Shown here piece by piece: positions 22,627 through 33,744 of a stretch of 64,000 bases of DNA. The notes beneath the pieces are model-generated. The model had not been told where the DNA came from. It worked only from the letters and a program-made list of their open reading frames with translations, and did no database searches. The position numbers and the translations under genes are program-made. Each line of letters begins with the position of its first letter. Position 1 is the stretch's first letter. Origin of the DNA: Linum tenue (lineage: Eukaryota > Streptophyta > Magnoliopsida > Malpighiales > Linaceae); contig CAMGYJ010000002.1 of assembly GCA_946122785.1 (NCBI GenBank), positions 12,970,839-13,034,838 on the forward strand, written 5' to 3'.

Positions 22627-22905
22627 AGAAATTTTACTTAGCCAAATTCGGTATCATTGATCAAGCCAACATGGCGTGATGGAACTTAACATCAAGGCTT
22701 GTCTCATGCCTTAGCCAAATTTTGACTCTCACGTTAAGTCATGCCTATCACGTCAAGCCAACACGGTCGGATGGAACTCGTCGTCCAAACTTGTTCCATG
22801 CCTTAGCCAAATTTTGGCTCTCATGTCAAGTCATGGCTATCACGTCAAGCCAACACAGCCGGACGGAACTCGTCGTCCAAACTTGTTCCATGCCGTAGCC
22901 AAATT
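22627..22905 (-). repeat. 92-bp tandem repeat, about three copies
   Basis: CATGCC(T/G)TAGCCAAATTT recurs at 22705, 22797 and 22889, giving a period of 92 bp; the first copy is diverged. Located between the ORFs and the polypurine tract. Confidence 0.8.
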
Positions 22906-23653
22906 TGGCTTTTAATGGTCAAGCCACCTAATGCCTTCAACGAGACACCAACATCACTTTATCACCTACACCCTCATTGACATCTCGTACTTGGCCACAT
23001 AGTTGAAAAATAACTTAGAATTTTTCCGCACCTATTTTGGCATAGATTGGCTCATCTCACCTTGTCACAAGGCTAGACAGCTCCCTCACGACAAGTCAAG
23101 CCGTCTACTTTTTTGCCTTTGAAAAAAAATGTTCATTTTTATCTTGTTAGAGACCACAGCTCCTCTACTACCATGTTTCAAGCCATCATGCCCCCTAGAT
23201 AGTGGCTACTCGGGACAAGACCACATGGCATGGCATGGTCTGATGTATGACTTGGCATGTCAAGCCATCACAACGACTTGGTGGCAAGATCTTCAGATAG
23301 AAGTCTAACAACTTCAACTAAATAATTTCACTTTGATATATTCCTTCTATCTTTTCTTTTAGCCATGGTTGGCTACAATTTTTTCTTTAAATAATATATA
23401 AAAAGTACATTACATAAATTTATTTATTTTACATGGTAAGAAGTGACAAATGTCACTACTCTCCATAGCATTTGGCAACAATCAATGTACCAAAGGTGTA
23501 CACCCATTGCCAAGTCCATGGATCAAACCTGACATGTCATCCATAGACCACATGATTCTTTTCCTCTATGGGAGATGAATCTTCATACATTAACTTTGAA
23601 TTTTCTATCTTACTAATGGGTGGTGCATGGTCAGCATGTCTAGTCTTGGTGGC

Positions 23654-24310
23654 CTAACATGAGGTCTCATGCTTCTTTGCTTGGTCCACCTTACTTAACA
23701 TGTCAAGGCTATCATGATTGTTCTTCTGCCATGCTTTCCTCCCACTTGATACATGCTTAATCTCTTCACGATGTTGGGGACTAGGTCTAGGCTTGACAAG
23801 TCGACAACCACTCGTGTAGCTTGCGTGACTTCGTCTTTCAACATATAAACCTTGTTGGCCCCTATACTTAGCCCTCAACCACCATTGATTCTCTGTGCAA
23901 CCATGTTTGGCTGGTATGTATGGTGACTTCTTATACATGCCCCCATGTCCACTCTTTGTGGTTGGTAACGAGTACTTACTATTCATTGACATGGACTTGC
24001 CCCCCAATTCACCCTTGTCCATAATCTCACGCTTACAAAATCCATGCGGGGGTTTGACTTGTTGTGTCTTCTTGGAGATGCTCCCTACTCCATTCTTCAT
24101 GGTGGGTGAAATGCTCCCTTGTCCTGACTTAGCCAAATTTGCGAGACTGTGACAACTCTTTCTGCCTTTTCCATGTCTTTCCTTGTTGGACTTGCCCCCA
24201 TGTCCACTGTTTGTGATTGGTTTCATGCCTTCTTGTCCATACTTAGCCATATTATCATATTTATCACAAACATGTGTGGTTTTGGGTTGATGTGGCTTCT
24301 TGGAAACCAC
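23654..24310 (-). pseudogene. Lys/Gly-rich ORF downstream of gag, unrecognised
   Basis: 218 codons, very basic, with imperfect internal repeats of the type SGHGG or KSGQG followed by K-rich segments (NSGHGGKSNKE, LAKSGQGSIS, TKSGHGGMYKK). It overlaps the last part of the gag ORF in a different frame. It resembles no protease or RT. It may be a translated low-complexity repeat rather than a real gene. Confidence 0.3.
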
Positions 24311-26509
24311 CTGCCCCCCAGATGGACATCTCGACTTCTCTTCGTCAAGCTTGAGACTCTTCTTGCACTAATCACCAACTTCTCAACTTCATCACTCATC
24401 ATTGCGGCCAGGCTGGCCTGCTTGGTACATGACGAGCTCCCTTGGTCGAAAACCACGTTGGGGCTCCTTCGAGGCGGTGTTGTATCCAACACTAGCTTGA
24501 AGAGTGACAACTCAACTTTGGAGAAGTCTGGGTTGACCATGTTGACGCCAAACACCTTGGGGAACAAATCAGTGTCCACCAACATGGCATCCTTCTTTGC
24601 TTCAGTGAACTTGATACGTCCCTTTTCAATGGCATCCTGCAAGACATTACGGAACACCACCCAAGCATCAGTGGCATGTGACATGCTATAATGCCACTTA
24701 CAATACTTCTTCCCTTTTAATTTCTCGGGTGAGGGAAAGACATGCCCCCTGTCAACTTGACTTGACCATCCTTATAAAATTGGTCAAAAATCAAGTTTGC
24801 CTTCAAGACATCAAAAGAGTACATCCTCGTCTGAATGGGTGCACGATTAGGTCTCCCCCCTTGTGGTCCATCTTCAACTTTAGACAAGGAAGCACACATG
24901 TATGGCTTCGCAGGAGTTATCTCAGCCAAGTCTACCTCAAACTCATTGACCTCGTGGCCAACATGATTGATGGTATAGTCTAAGTTTGGGAAGTACGATC
25001 CCCTCGAGGCACTCCTACGATTCTCTTCCTCATACCTCACGGCACAAGACATGAGTTGAAATAAGTAAGAGAACTCCCTATCTTGGAATTTCTTCCTTAG
25101 TTCAAAACTCAAACCTCCTTGTGCCAGCTTGATGAACTCCCTCTCCGTCAAATTGACAAAGCAACGGTTACGAGCATTCTTGAAGTTAGTCAAGAAATGA
25201 TCCACTGATTCCCCTGGATTTCGGCGCATACGTTCCAAGTCAGCCATGGAAACCTCGGGCTCATATCTAAAAAATTGAGCGTGGAAGAATTGCTCCATCT
25301 GTTGCCAGGTCCGGATGGAGTTTGATGACAAGTTGACGTACCAAGCAAAAGCTGGCCTTGTCAACGAGTTTCCGAACAATCTTAACTTAACAAAATCTCC
25401 AGTCCCTGTGAACGTGACAAACTCAGGGACCCTGAATCCTCTTGGAAACGGATAAAGTCTATCTACCCATTCAGGATTTGGCTTCCGGTATATAGGTGGC
25501 TTGGCAGGTCTTACTCCCATGCCAAACTTATCCGTGAGGAGTTGAGACACTTGATCCCTAAGGGTGTTGGCGTCATGCCCCCCCCCCCCCATATGATACA
25601 AACCCAATGGGGTCAATGCCATGCCTATTGAAATGGGGTGGCATTGGAGTTGGGTAGCCTTGTGGTGGGATTTGATCCATGTTGCCACCTAGACCTCCTC
25701 CTACTCCCAAATTCATGGGAGCCACGTGGGGTCTTGCCTCCGGGTATAGAGGGACGAGCACCCACTTGCACGGGTGGCTGCTCAACTCGAGTGTTGAACA
25801 TGATGGCGAGGTTCTCACCATGCGGGGGTACCACTTCAACTCCCATGCGTACATGTGAAGACTCCCCCACTTGAGTAGTAGCGGAAATCTCAACATCGAG
25901 TACTCGACGTGGAGGTGGTTGGCTAGTCGTATGAGGCGGCAAGTTCTCTTGCCGTGGTTGGCCATTCCGGCCACCGACGGGAGAAAGAACACTATTAGTA
26001 GGCATTAGGCCAGTGTCATCTAATGGCAAGGATCTTGACTGCACTACTGGTCTACTTAAAGACTGTCGGAATTGATCCACCTCATTTGTATTTTAATTAA
26101 CTACTTCAAGCAATTGACTCAAACGTCTATCTAAGCGAGAATTTAGATAGTCCATTTGAGAATTTACCTCAGGAGTACTAGCCCGAGTCTCCTCCAACAT
26201 GTGACGGTTCTCCATCACCATTTGGCGGTTCTCCTTCGTGGCCTGAAGATTCTCTGCCACCATCTTGCTGTTCTCCTCTGTGGGTTGACGGTTCGATGCC
26301 ACCATCTTGCAGTTCTCCTCCATCATCTGACGAAGGGCTCCCACGGCTTCACCGAGATCCCCACTAGGCGCGCTCGCCACCAAGATCTCTGCTCCACCGT
26401 TTCCTCCGGTCATCGCGTCGGACGCTTGACCATGCTCGATGTTGGCCACCTTCTCCTCCACGAAACCAGCCGGAATGTCACCTTCTTGATTCCTCCGCCT
26501 CGGAGCCAT
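24223..26509 (-). pseudogene. Tat-type gag (broken)
   Basis: Starts at 26509 with MAPRRRNQEGD. The N-terminal part has a coiled region made of ~13-residue repeats (ENCKMVASNRQ, ENSKMVAENLQ, ENRQMVMENRH). The capsid region at 24990-25470 has YPFPRGFRVPEFVTFTG, KLRLFGNSLTRPAFAWYVNL, PEVSMADLERMRRNPGES, FKNARNRCFVNLTEREFIKL and ELRKKF. Next comes a zinc-site-like segment CKWHYSMSHATDAW, in which the last Cys expected from the family is Trp, then VVFRNVLQDAIEKGRIKF and AMLVDTDLFP. Breaks: an in-frame TAA near 26090, a frame change around 25620-25690 close to a run of ~14 C, and another near 24740. Between the FTG and KLRLF motifs the usual ~25-residue segment is missing. Confidence 0.8.
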
Positions 26510-26547
26510 CGAATTGACCACATGCGTCCCACCAGGTGTGCCAAATT

Positions 26548-27715
26548 TGTTTTCCGGCGGGAAAACTTGTGTTGAAACGAATTGAATGCACCTTGACTTC
26601 TTTGGACAAGCGATCACTAAGACACTGCTCACACCTCTTCAAACAAAGTTCGAACGAGGGTGTTCGATGTTTACACGACTCACGAGACAGATCTACATTA
26701 AGTTACTCCTACTCCTATGGAGGTTCAGTGAGAGCTCCAGATCTACGACTAAGGATAAAGTTGCAGAGGAAACGATGAAAGGATAAAATTTGACATTGGG
26801 TTGTCTAGTGTGAATTTGGTGAACCCCTCCTCTTTCTATTTATAGGCTTGAGATGATAACCGTCGTAGAAAACTGTCTTAGAGTAACTTCCAAAAAGAAC
26901 TGCCCCTCTTCTTTCTCGGATGTGGCTGACGTGTCATTGTACGTGGGATAATCGGCAATTGCTTTATTAACAGCCTGCTCTTCATCTTGGAACTGTCGTC
27001 TTGTTACTTGCCTCTCCCACATGGCTTGCTTTCTTACTTCCAACTTGTTAGTTCAGATCTTGGATATGGTCCAAACTCACGATGTGGTATAGATCTCGCG
27101 ACCACGTCAGGCTCTAAATTTAACGCAAACACGGTCTAGATCTCACGACCTGGTCGGGCTCTAAATTTGACGCCAACGTGGTCTAGATCTCACAACCACG
27201 TCGGGCTCTAAATTTGACGCCAATGCGGTCTAGATCTCACGGCCACGTTGGGCTCTAAATTTGACGCCAACGCAGTCTAGATCTTATGACCACGTCGGGC
27301 TCTAAATTTGATGCCAACGCGGTCTAGATCTCGCGACCACGTCGGGCTCTAACTTTGACGCCAACGTGGACTAGATCTCGCGACCACGTCGGGCTCTGAA
27401 TTTGACGCCAACCAGGTCTAGATCTCGCGACCACGTCGGGCTCTAAATTTGATTCCAACACAGTCTAGATCTCGCAAACACGTCAGACTCTAAATTTGAC
27501 GCCAGCGCGGTCTAGATCTCGCGACCCCGTTGGGCTCTTCAACTCGCAAGGAGACTAACTCCTTCTTGGAGACTTAGTAGTTTGGGGCTTAAAAACTAAT
27601 ATCATGAGGCCCAATTCAAATAACATTAATTGTCATTAATGATATGACCTTATAAAGATAATAAATGCCTTGTAAATAATTAATGTGGTACAGGATTATT
27701 TTTTAGGTGTAAACA
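26548..27715 (-). repeat. 5' LTR of the Tat-like element, expanded
   Basis: 1,168 bp; matches 21758-22535 apart from the large tandem expansion at 27070-27545. Minus-strand TATA box at 26837-26844. Confidence 0.8.
27070..27545 (-). repeat. 47-bp tandem array, about ten copies
   Basis: Unit: AAATTTGACGCCAACGCGG, TCTAGATCTCGCGACCACG, TCGGGCTCT. GATCTCGCGACCACG-type cores recur every ~47-49 bp from 27078 to 27525, with scattered substitutions. Confidence 0.88.
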
Positions 27716-27723
27716 ACTGCGAA

Positions 27724-27912
27724 ATGATATAGGGTTCGACCGGCCCAACACTTGATGCCAAAAGCTGCCAAATGTAATAGGGTCCAACCAGCTCGACACT
27801 TGATGCCAAAAGTTGCGAAGTGATATATGGTCTGAGCGGCCTGACACATGGTGCCAAAAGCTTATTAATGATATAGGGTCCGACCGACCCGACACTTGAT
27901 ACCAAAAGCTGC
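27724..27912 (+). repeat. ~47-bp tandem motif in the solo LTR
   Basis: Four copies of GATATAGGGTCCGACCGACC, then CGACACTTGATGCCAAAAGC. A fifth copy (21727-21757) lies across the Tat-like insertion. Confidence 0.75.
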
Positions 27913-28706
27913 GAGATACCCGGGGAAGTACACGACGTGGCAAAGTAATGAAAATGCATATAATGAACCTAACCAACTGTGTGTATGTGTGTGTGCGTGT
28001 AATTGATTATGGGAATGAGAATGATATACTGAACTGTTTACTGGCATGACTGGAAATAAGTGAGCTCATGGTGCTTAGCATCGTGTTATGGTTCATGTGA
28101 TGTGGATTTTGATGAGTATATGTGAATGAGTAAATGGTGCCCTAGCATCATAATGTGATTGCTTGTCATTAGAGGTGTGCAAAGTAGCGGTATCCAATGA
28201 TTAGATACCGAACAGTGACATCGGGTGCCTTAGCACCTTGATAAATGAATCGTGAAGTGATCGCTAATGAATGGCGAAGAGATAGTTCTTCCATTGATGA
28301 CCAAAATTATACCTGGAAATTGAATTGTTATAAACGGGAATGATAAGCAGTAGGAGTGAGTAGTAAATGAAGTGTATTTAAAGCGTGTCGTGCTAAATAT
28401 CGCTTGTGTGTTGTTGATCATTTAGGTTTAGAATTTACTCATTGAGCGGCGACTCACCCTTCCTCAAATATCCCCCCCCCATATCCAGAGCAACTACAAG
28501 AAGTGGTAGAAGTAGAAGCAATGGCTTCAACCTTCAAGTTTTGATTTTTGAGGTGGGCGGAGGACTGAACATGTTTCCACATGGAATCTACTGTCAATCT
28601 GTTTACCTTTTTATACTTTGGTTTGTAAAGTTTAAATTAGTCCCAAAAATGTTTTATAAGTTTTATGTATTTTCTGTAAAAGCGAGTGTTCAGTTAGAGT
28701 GTTACA

Positions 28707-28846
28707 ATTAGAGGCTTTTTGAGCGATTTCACTCTCGTCCAATTTTAGGTTATTGAACATGAGATTATTTGGCCAGATAAACCAGAGAAAAAATTTCTAA
28801 CCACTTCTTTCGGGAAGGACTTAAACACCCCTGTGATTAGGGCTGG
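28707..28846 (-). pseudogene. LINE-A fragment: region before RNase H
   Basis: Minus strand reads FFLWFIWPNNLMFNN, then LDESEIAQKAS, matching the LINE segment W.IW..RN..VFN...D..EI...A. It joins 17668-17750 when the solo LTR is taken out. Confidence 0.6.
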
Positions 28847-28888
28847 TAATTGGTTTATCAATTAAATCGATAACCGAAAATACACTAA

Positions 28889-29938
28889 TGTTGTGTTTGG
28901 CAATTAGGGGGGCATTCGAGGTGGTGCAAGTTGATTGGTAAATTTCAAGGGGTGCAAATATGCGGGGGTGTAAGTGGAGAGGTAAATTGTTGTTTGGATG
29001 AAAAAGTAGTGGGGTGCAAATATGGTAAAAAGTAAGTGAATTATATTATTATAAAATATACATATTAAATTTATAAAAGATTACCACGAAATAATAAATT
29101 AAAAACTTCATATAATAATCATAAATATTAACAAATATGATTTAATAAAATTAATTATTAAGATAATAATGATTAAATAGTAATTAATCATTGATCGAGC
29201 AATCTCGAAACTCGAAGCCCAACCTATGGCCAAGACATATAGCTAGCTCATGTCTCCCGCTCGAGCGTTGTTTGACGACATGTGATCTCGATTTGACTAG
29301 ACGAACCTTGACAAACTTGCTCTCAAGTCAAACAGTGAACCCGAACTAGGTAGGGTGTGCAATAGTTCAGTTTTGTCCGGACTGGACCAAACTCATAAGA
29401 ACCGCGATCCAATAGCATTAAACAACTTAAGACCAAGGATCATACCATCATTGTATTCGGTCCTATTTGGTCCTGTCCAAAATGACAAATCTGTCAATTT
29501 TTCTTCAGTATTTACAAGACACTTATTTTGTATACTTTTCAACGCAAACATTTTCTCATTCTACTTTTTTCATAACTTCTTCCCTATACTTCCAACGCAA
29601 ATTTGAGTCAAACTTCGTTAAACACATTCAACAATCAAAGCAAATTTGACAAACTTGTGATTCACGGACAAATTTTACATTAATAATAACTATAATAATA
29701 AAAATTATAAAAATTATGATTTATGATTCAATAGTAATTATAGCCTTTCTTACTATTTTAATAACAACAATCATTATTTTCATATATTTATTCAAAATAA
29801 ATATAATTATTTAAATATAATATAATATAATACACATTATAGTAACTTTAATATTAATTTAAATAGGGTAAATGCATTGAAAATGACATTTATCCCAAAA
29901 ATTTTACTCTCTATTTGTATCTCTAGCCAAACATAATG
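28889..29938. mobile_element. Probable MITE-like element, AT-rich
   Basis: Ends TGTTGTGTTTGGC and GCCAAACATAATG are inverted repeats with three mismatches; flanked by taa on both sides (28886-28888 and 29939-29941), as in PIF/Harbinger insertions. The interior is very AT-rich and non-coding. It interrupts a GGGCTGGTAATTGGTTTATC ... GCTAACCGGTCCCTCCCC region (28845-30055) that looks like the ends of a small hAT element. Confidence 0.45.
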
Positions 29939-30068
29939 TAATGGCTCGGTGGGCAGTAGGTGTTTTTTCTATTGGTTAAACCAATAACCAAAACTGAGGT
30001 TAGTGGTTAACCAATAACCAATGGTGAAAGTTCTAAACCGCTAACCGGTCCCTCCCCAATGTACTGAC

Positions 30069-31089
30069 TTATGTTACCTAATTCGTCTACCCAACCCCAC
30101 CGCTCCCGCTCTAAAGCGGCAAATCGCGATTTTCCCACAAATCGTAAATAATTCGCGAATTGTATTTCACGGGATCGCGAATTATTTTACAGAAGAGCGC
30201 GAATCGTCAACGAACTAATCTCTTGTTTCTAAAAACATGAAAGCAAGAGCTATGAATTGGAATCAAAGTCTTGATTTGGTAGTGAAACCTAAGAAATCCA
30301 ACAACTAAATATATATATGAAGACATCTGTAGTGGATGAGAGTGGCTGACGAAGTGAGAAAGAAGATGGCAACCAATTCATAGGGTAATCATCTTAGCAA
30401 GATCGGGAGAATCATAGTTGATATAGGAAACAACAAGAATTTGAGTACAGAGCAACGAGAAAGAGGCCTCTGTTCAATCACCTTCCTCGCCGGCACCATG
30501 AATTCACGGCCTGCCGACTCCGTCGTTCTTCTTCTGCCCATAAAATTAGTCACAATAGGAGTCCAATCGATCGATTAATTGATCTAGTTTAGGATTAAGG
30601 CAAATGAAGAAGCATCTACCGCTTGCATGGAGAATGGAGAGTGAGAATCTGGGATTGAAACTTTGGGGAAAACAGAGGGAATTGCCCTCTGTGTTGGGGA
30701 ATTAGATTGAAGAGAGAGAGGGAGTTAGGTTAGGTGGCTGGCAGAGAGAAAGTAAAGAGGATAAGAAATAAAAAAATAAACTGTAAATAAATATATTAAC
30801 AAATGAATAAAATAATAATAACTTTTCTCGTATAAGAATATTAACTAATATGATAACATATTTTTTATACCATGAAAATTTTCTTTTCTTAACACTAATG
30901 GTATTACAGATAATCTTAACACAAAATTATTTATTAATTGGAAATTAATATGAATTAAAAATTTAATAAAAATAATATAATAATTACGCTCTATACACGC
31001 TCTTAATATTGAATTCTTTTAAACTAGACGCTTTCACGCTCTCGCTCCCGCTCACGCTCTCGCTCCCGCTCCGCGAACTGGTTACCTAA
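30069..31089. mobile_element. hAT-like element with 8-bp target duplication
   Basis: Perfect 8-bp duplication gtactgac (30061-30068 and 31090-31097). Short inverted ends: TTATGTTACC and the reverse of GGTTACCTAA. CGCTCCCGCTC runs lie near both ends in the same orientation (30098-30112 and 31027-31075). The 1,021-bp interior has no transposase. A related right end occurs at 63410-63515. Confidence 0.65.
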
Positions 31090-31097
31090 GTACTGAC

Positions 31098-31600
31098 TAC
31101 TGTCGTTCGCATTACCCCTAGCCCTAGGCCGCTAGGCCCTAACCCCCACTACCCAGTAGGCCAGTACCCAGCTCTCGTTCTCCACTCTCTACTCGCGTCA
31201 CTGCAGCAACCAAGAAACCCTAAACAACTCTCCCCATTTCATTTCCGACTGCGCAGCCGCGTAGCCCACAATCGGCGACGGACTACCGCGGACGACGACT
31301 CCGAGTCGCGACCTTGCCTCCCCTGTCGCGAGGTCCGGTCTCCCTCCCCTGCATCGCCTGCGCGAGCTCCGAGAGTCCAAGTCCGACTTCTCCCTGTCTC
31401 CCCTTCCCTGTGGCGACCCGCGAGCTCCAGTTCCCCTTCATTTCTCGTCTCGACAGCTCCGGCCGCTCAGTACCTCCCCTGTTACTCAACTGAGCGATTG
31501 AAAATCGCTTCTCCTTAACTCGCCAGCTCCGGCCGCTCCGAGTCTCCGACCAAGCGACACTTCCCGGCGTACAATGTAAGTCCCTACTTAATCTTTCCCC
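31098..31600 (+). promoter_or_regulatory. GC-rich leader-like segment
   Basis: A marked GC-rich island in an AT-rich window, with AACCCTAAACAACTC and CCGGCCGCTC motifs typical of plant 5' leaders. It ends in ACAATGTAAGTCC, a good splice donor (GT at 31576). It could be the first untranslated exon of a gene or of a transposon; no downstream coding exon can be joined with certainty. Confidence 0.35.
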
Positions 31601-31613
31601 CTCTGAATCTCTG

Positions 31614-32690
31614 TTACTGAAACTGACCGTCTGAATCGATTCCTCCGCCCACCAATATGTGTTTCTTTTTTCTGCTTTCCAATTTGTTTATGTTTTTTGC
31701 TTCTATGATTTGTATATAGCATTTGTGAGTTGGGTACTGAATTTTGAGGTCTGATTGGAACCATTTGAAACACACAGCTTCAACACAGGGTATCCAGATC
31801 CTCCGAGACCGGGAGCAATCCCTCAGAATCTGCAGTTGTGACTCCACATCACCGCAGAATGGAAATTCAGGGCCATTGAATTGAGACTTTGCTCCCAAAC
31901 TTGCTCCTGTAGGTATGATACCTCTTCCAACCTTTCATAAAAATACTTTTACCTAAGGAGGAATGTCCATTATTTGGGGTTAGGGGTATGGTCACAGTCC
32001 ATGCGGTTTGCATTAGCTCCATTGATACTCCGATATAGGAGGTAGGCAGACTTAACCCTAATCACACCAATAGGGGTGTCGTTCCAGACTAGAGAATCTT
32101 CAACGCCTTGGTCCGGGTAGGAATCTGCCTAATTATCCGTTGATCCGATTCGTCGAAAAATGAATGCAGTTTTGATTGATCTGTCTCTAGAATTTGGGTC
32201 AATCAAGCTGTCTACCATGGCTGAAAATCATAGATCCCCAACTGTGGTTGGGTCTATAATTTGCTTTATCTGGCAGCCACTTATCATAGCACATCACTAT
32301 TTGTTTTCGATCCCCAACCCTCCAGCAAGTTCCTTCCTCCAGAAGTGCTCTAGCTCCCATTAGACTTTTCCAGGCATAACTTGCTTTGGGATTAGCCCGA
32401 GCATCGAGGATTTATGAGTCGGGAATTTATTTTGCCTTTAGGATTCTAGCAGCAAAAGAGTGAGGCCTTATGCCCTTATCATAATATTCCAGAGCTGTTT
32501 TGCAAGGTGCGCCTTATTAAAGGCTCTTAAGTCTCAGAATCATATTCATCCATGTTCTTTTTCATCACACAGGCGATTCCAGCTGAGCCAGTGAATATTC
32601 TCCTCCTTTTTTTTGTCCCTACCAAAACCCAGTAATCAAACTCGGAATTTAATGGATCAATCCTTCCGGTAACTGAAACACGTACATCAG
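31614..32690 (-). pseudogene. LINE-C remnant (RT C-terminal part and zinc-binding region)
   Basis: The minus strand shows FWWG with IHWLSWN-like and AFNKAHLAKQLWNI segments (32440-32640), then TAFIFRRI, VEDSLVWNDTPIGV and VKSAYLLY (32030-32160), then FCGDVESQLQILRDCSRSRR followed by IW near 31800-31850. This is the standard order for an L1 ORF2 after the RT core. Every segment needs a different frame and several stops are present. It is a different copy from LINE-A and LINE-B. Confidence 0.75.
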
Positions 32691-32954
32691 CTAAGAAGAA
32701 CGAGAGCCCTTTTGCGCTGAGGGTTTTCTGTGAAAAATCGGCAGGTCTCGCTCAACGGTGGTTTCGCGGTGGGTTTCTGTTGGTTCTCTGACTTAGAAAG
32801 CTTCATACTTCTACAGTGAGTAGACTCTCTTGCTATTCCTACATTTTCATGCTTCATATCATCTTCTAATAGCGTAGCTTTGTAGATCTAGGGTTTGTTT
32901 TTTACTTGATAAACTGATTATACTTTTTTACTGCTCATTGGTTGGATTATGAGG
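32691..32954 (+). other. Leader/intron-like segment before the inverted repeat
   Basis: Contains CTGAGGGTTTTCTGTG and a possible donor in ACAGTGAGTAG near 32816. Could be a first exon and intron upstream of the exon at 33234. No coding evidence. Confidence 0.3.
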
Positions 32955-33720
32955 TTTGCTCTCAGCATTGAATGATAAAAATAGTTGTCTTAATGGCTTC
33001 TGACAACTGTTTGCCGCCAATACTCACATACTCTGTCTCTCCTCCTTGCTGGTCGCTAGCAAGCCAGTGACTACTGTTGGCTGCTGCTTCTTCAGCGGCT
33101 TGGTTTATGCCTTCATATTTTTTTTTCTTTTCTTTGTGCTGTGTTCTGACATTTCATTTTTTTTAGGACCAATTCGAGGTGTCTGAGTTGATTTGAGAGA
33201 GGACACAACTTCTAAGCACTAATTTGTTTGCTAATGGACGATGTTGGTAGTAGCAGCTCTCGGAAAAGGAGGGATCCTCCTCCCACTCATTCGCCTACTA
33301 TCCCCAATGTAAGTCTATATGTTAATAATTCCATTGAAGTTTGGTTAAAAGCTTGCTAGTCGGTTTTGGTTAAATTGTACCCATTTAGGAACTAATATGC
33401 TATTCTAACAGGATAAGAGCGATGACAAAGAGACAATTACGAAAATACCTGAATGACACGTTGGAGTCTGATCTAAAGCTCCGTTTGAAGACTTGTCTTG
33501 ACCTAAACATAGAAGTATTAACTATTTGCTTACAATTTTGAAGTTTTTTTTTCATATCTAATTTATGTTTTCTTTCTTTTCTATTCCCTAATGTTAAAGT
33601 CGTGGCACCTCAATTTAGCCGACTACCTAAAAAGTATTGAAAAAGTCAAGATTTTGTTCAAAAAACGAAGAAATAGAAGGAACAAATGTATCTTATCCCA
33701 TTACGGCAAAACTCTCTTTA
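32955..33720 (+). repeat. Inverted repeat, left arm
   Basis: About 766 bp whose reverse complement follows after a 24-nt spacer (33721-33744). The paired arm is 33745-34159 plus 40786-41160, divided by an LTR element. Match is ~90 percent by eye, with some indels (a ~15-bp insertion in the right arm near 40965). The arm includes the exon at 33234-33308 and its introns. Confidence 0.85.
33234..33308 (+). pseudogene. Gene-like exon in the left arm, unrecognised
   Basis: ATG opens 25 codons, MDDVGSSSSRKRRDPPPTHS and onward, ending exactly at a GTAAGT donor. An acceptor (CTAACAG) at ~33412 leads to a second segment resembling D(K/E)SDDK..QLRKYLNDT, then ESDLKLRLKTCLDLN, but frame-broken in this arm; the right-arm copy has its own stop. 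A nuclear-type basic/Pro-rich N-terminus is suggested; no domain recognised. Likely the 5' part of a gene that was duplicated in inverted orientation. Confidence 0.45.
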
Positions 33721-33744
33721 GGTCTATAACTCTCTTTAGGTAGT

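Larger units (their letters stand above)
21758..27715 (-). mobile_element. Gag-only Tat-like Ty3/gypsy element, non-autonomous
   Basis: Minus strand. 5' LTR 26548-27715 (sense start TGTTTACACC, end GGAAAACA), then AATTTGGCACACCTGGTGGG as the probable primer-site region, gag from 26509, a Lys/Gly-rich ORF, a ~1.1-kb non-coding part with 92-bp repeats, polypurine tract AGTTGGGGGGCATT (just right of 22535), and 3' LTR 21758-22535. No protease, RT or integrase. No matching target duplication: the left flank catga and right flank actgc differ, and ~10 bp of the surrounding tandem unit appear lost at the site. Inserted in the tandem zone of the solo LTR. Confidence 0.75.
17751..28706. mobile_element. 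Solo LTR of a TGTAACA-type Ty3/gypsy element, hosting a nested element
   Basis: Begins TGTAACATCCC and ends AGTGTTACA, flanked by attgg (17746-17750) and attag (28707-28711). There is no tRNA-Met-like primer site or coding region inside its right border, which points to a solo LTR left by recombination. Without the nested element (21758-27715) it is ~5.0 kb, long even for the Tekay/Del type, so 18490-20990 may hold another unrecognised insertion. Tandem motifs near 21390-21560 (AAGCCTATAAGGC) and 27724-27912 fit this LTR type. Confidence 0.65.

Noticed and set aside
23895..24691. Plus-strand ORFs of 85 and 180 codons
   Set aside because: Antisense to the Tat-type gag and its Lys/Gly-rich ORF, which have family motifs or an internal-repeat pattern on the minus strand.
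26093..26632. Start of the Tat gag at 26632
   Set aside because: The part upstream of 26509 lies in the LTR and primer-site region; MAPRRRNQEGD at 26509 is the family-like start.
27070..27545. Regular ~47-bp repeats resembling a CRISPR array
   Set aside because: No distinct spacers: the whole unit repeats, it is in a plant LTR, and the LTR partner has two units.
30098..31075. tRNA or rRNA gene in the GC-rich CGCTCCCGCTC runs
   Set aside because: No cloverleaf or conserved rRNA sequence; simple repeats near transposon ends.
31198..31489. Minus-strand ORFs of 60-68 codons rich in Arg and Gly
   Set aside because: Product of the GC-rich leader segment read backwards; no motif.
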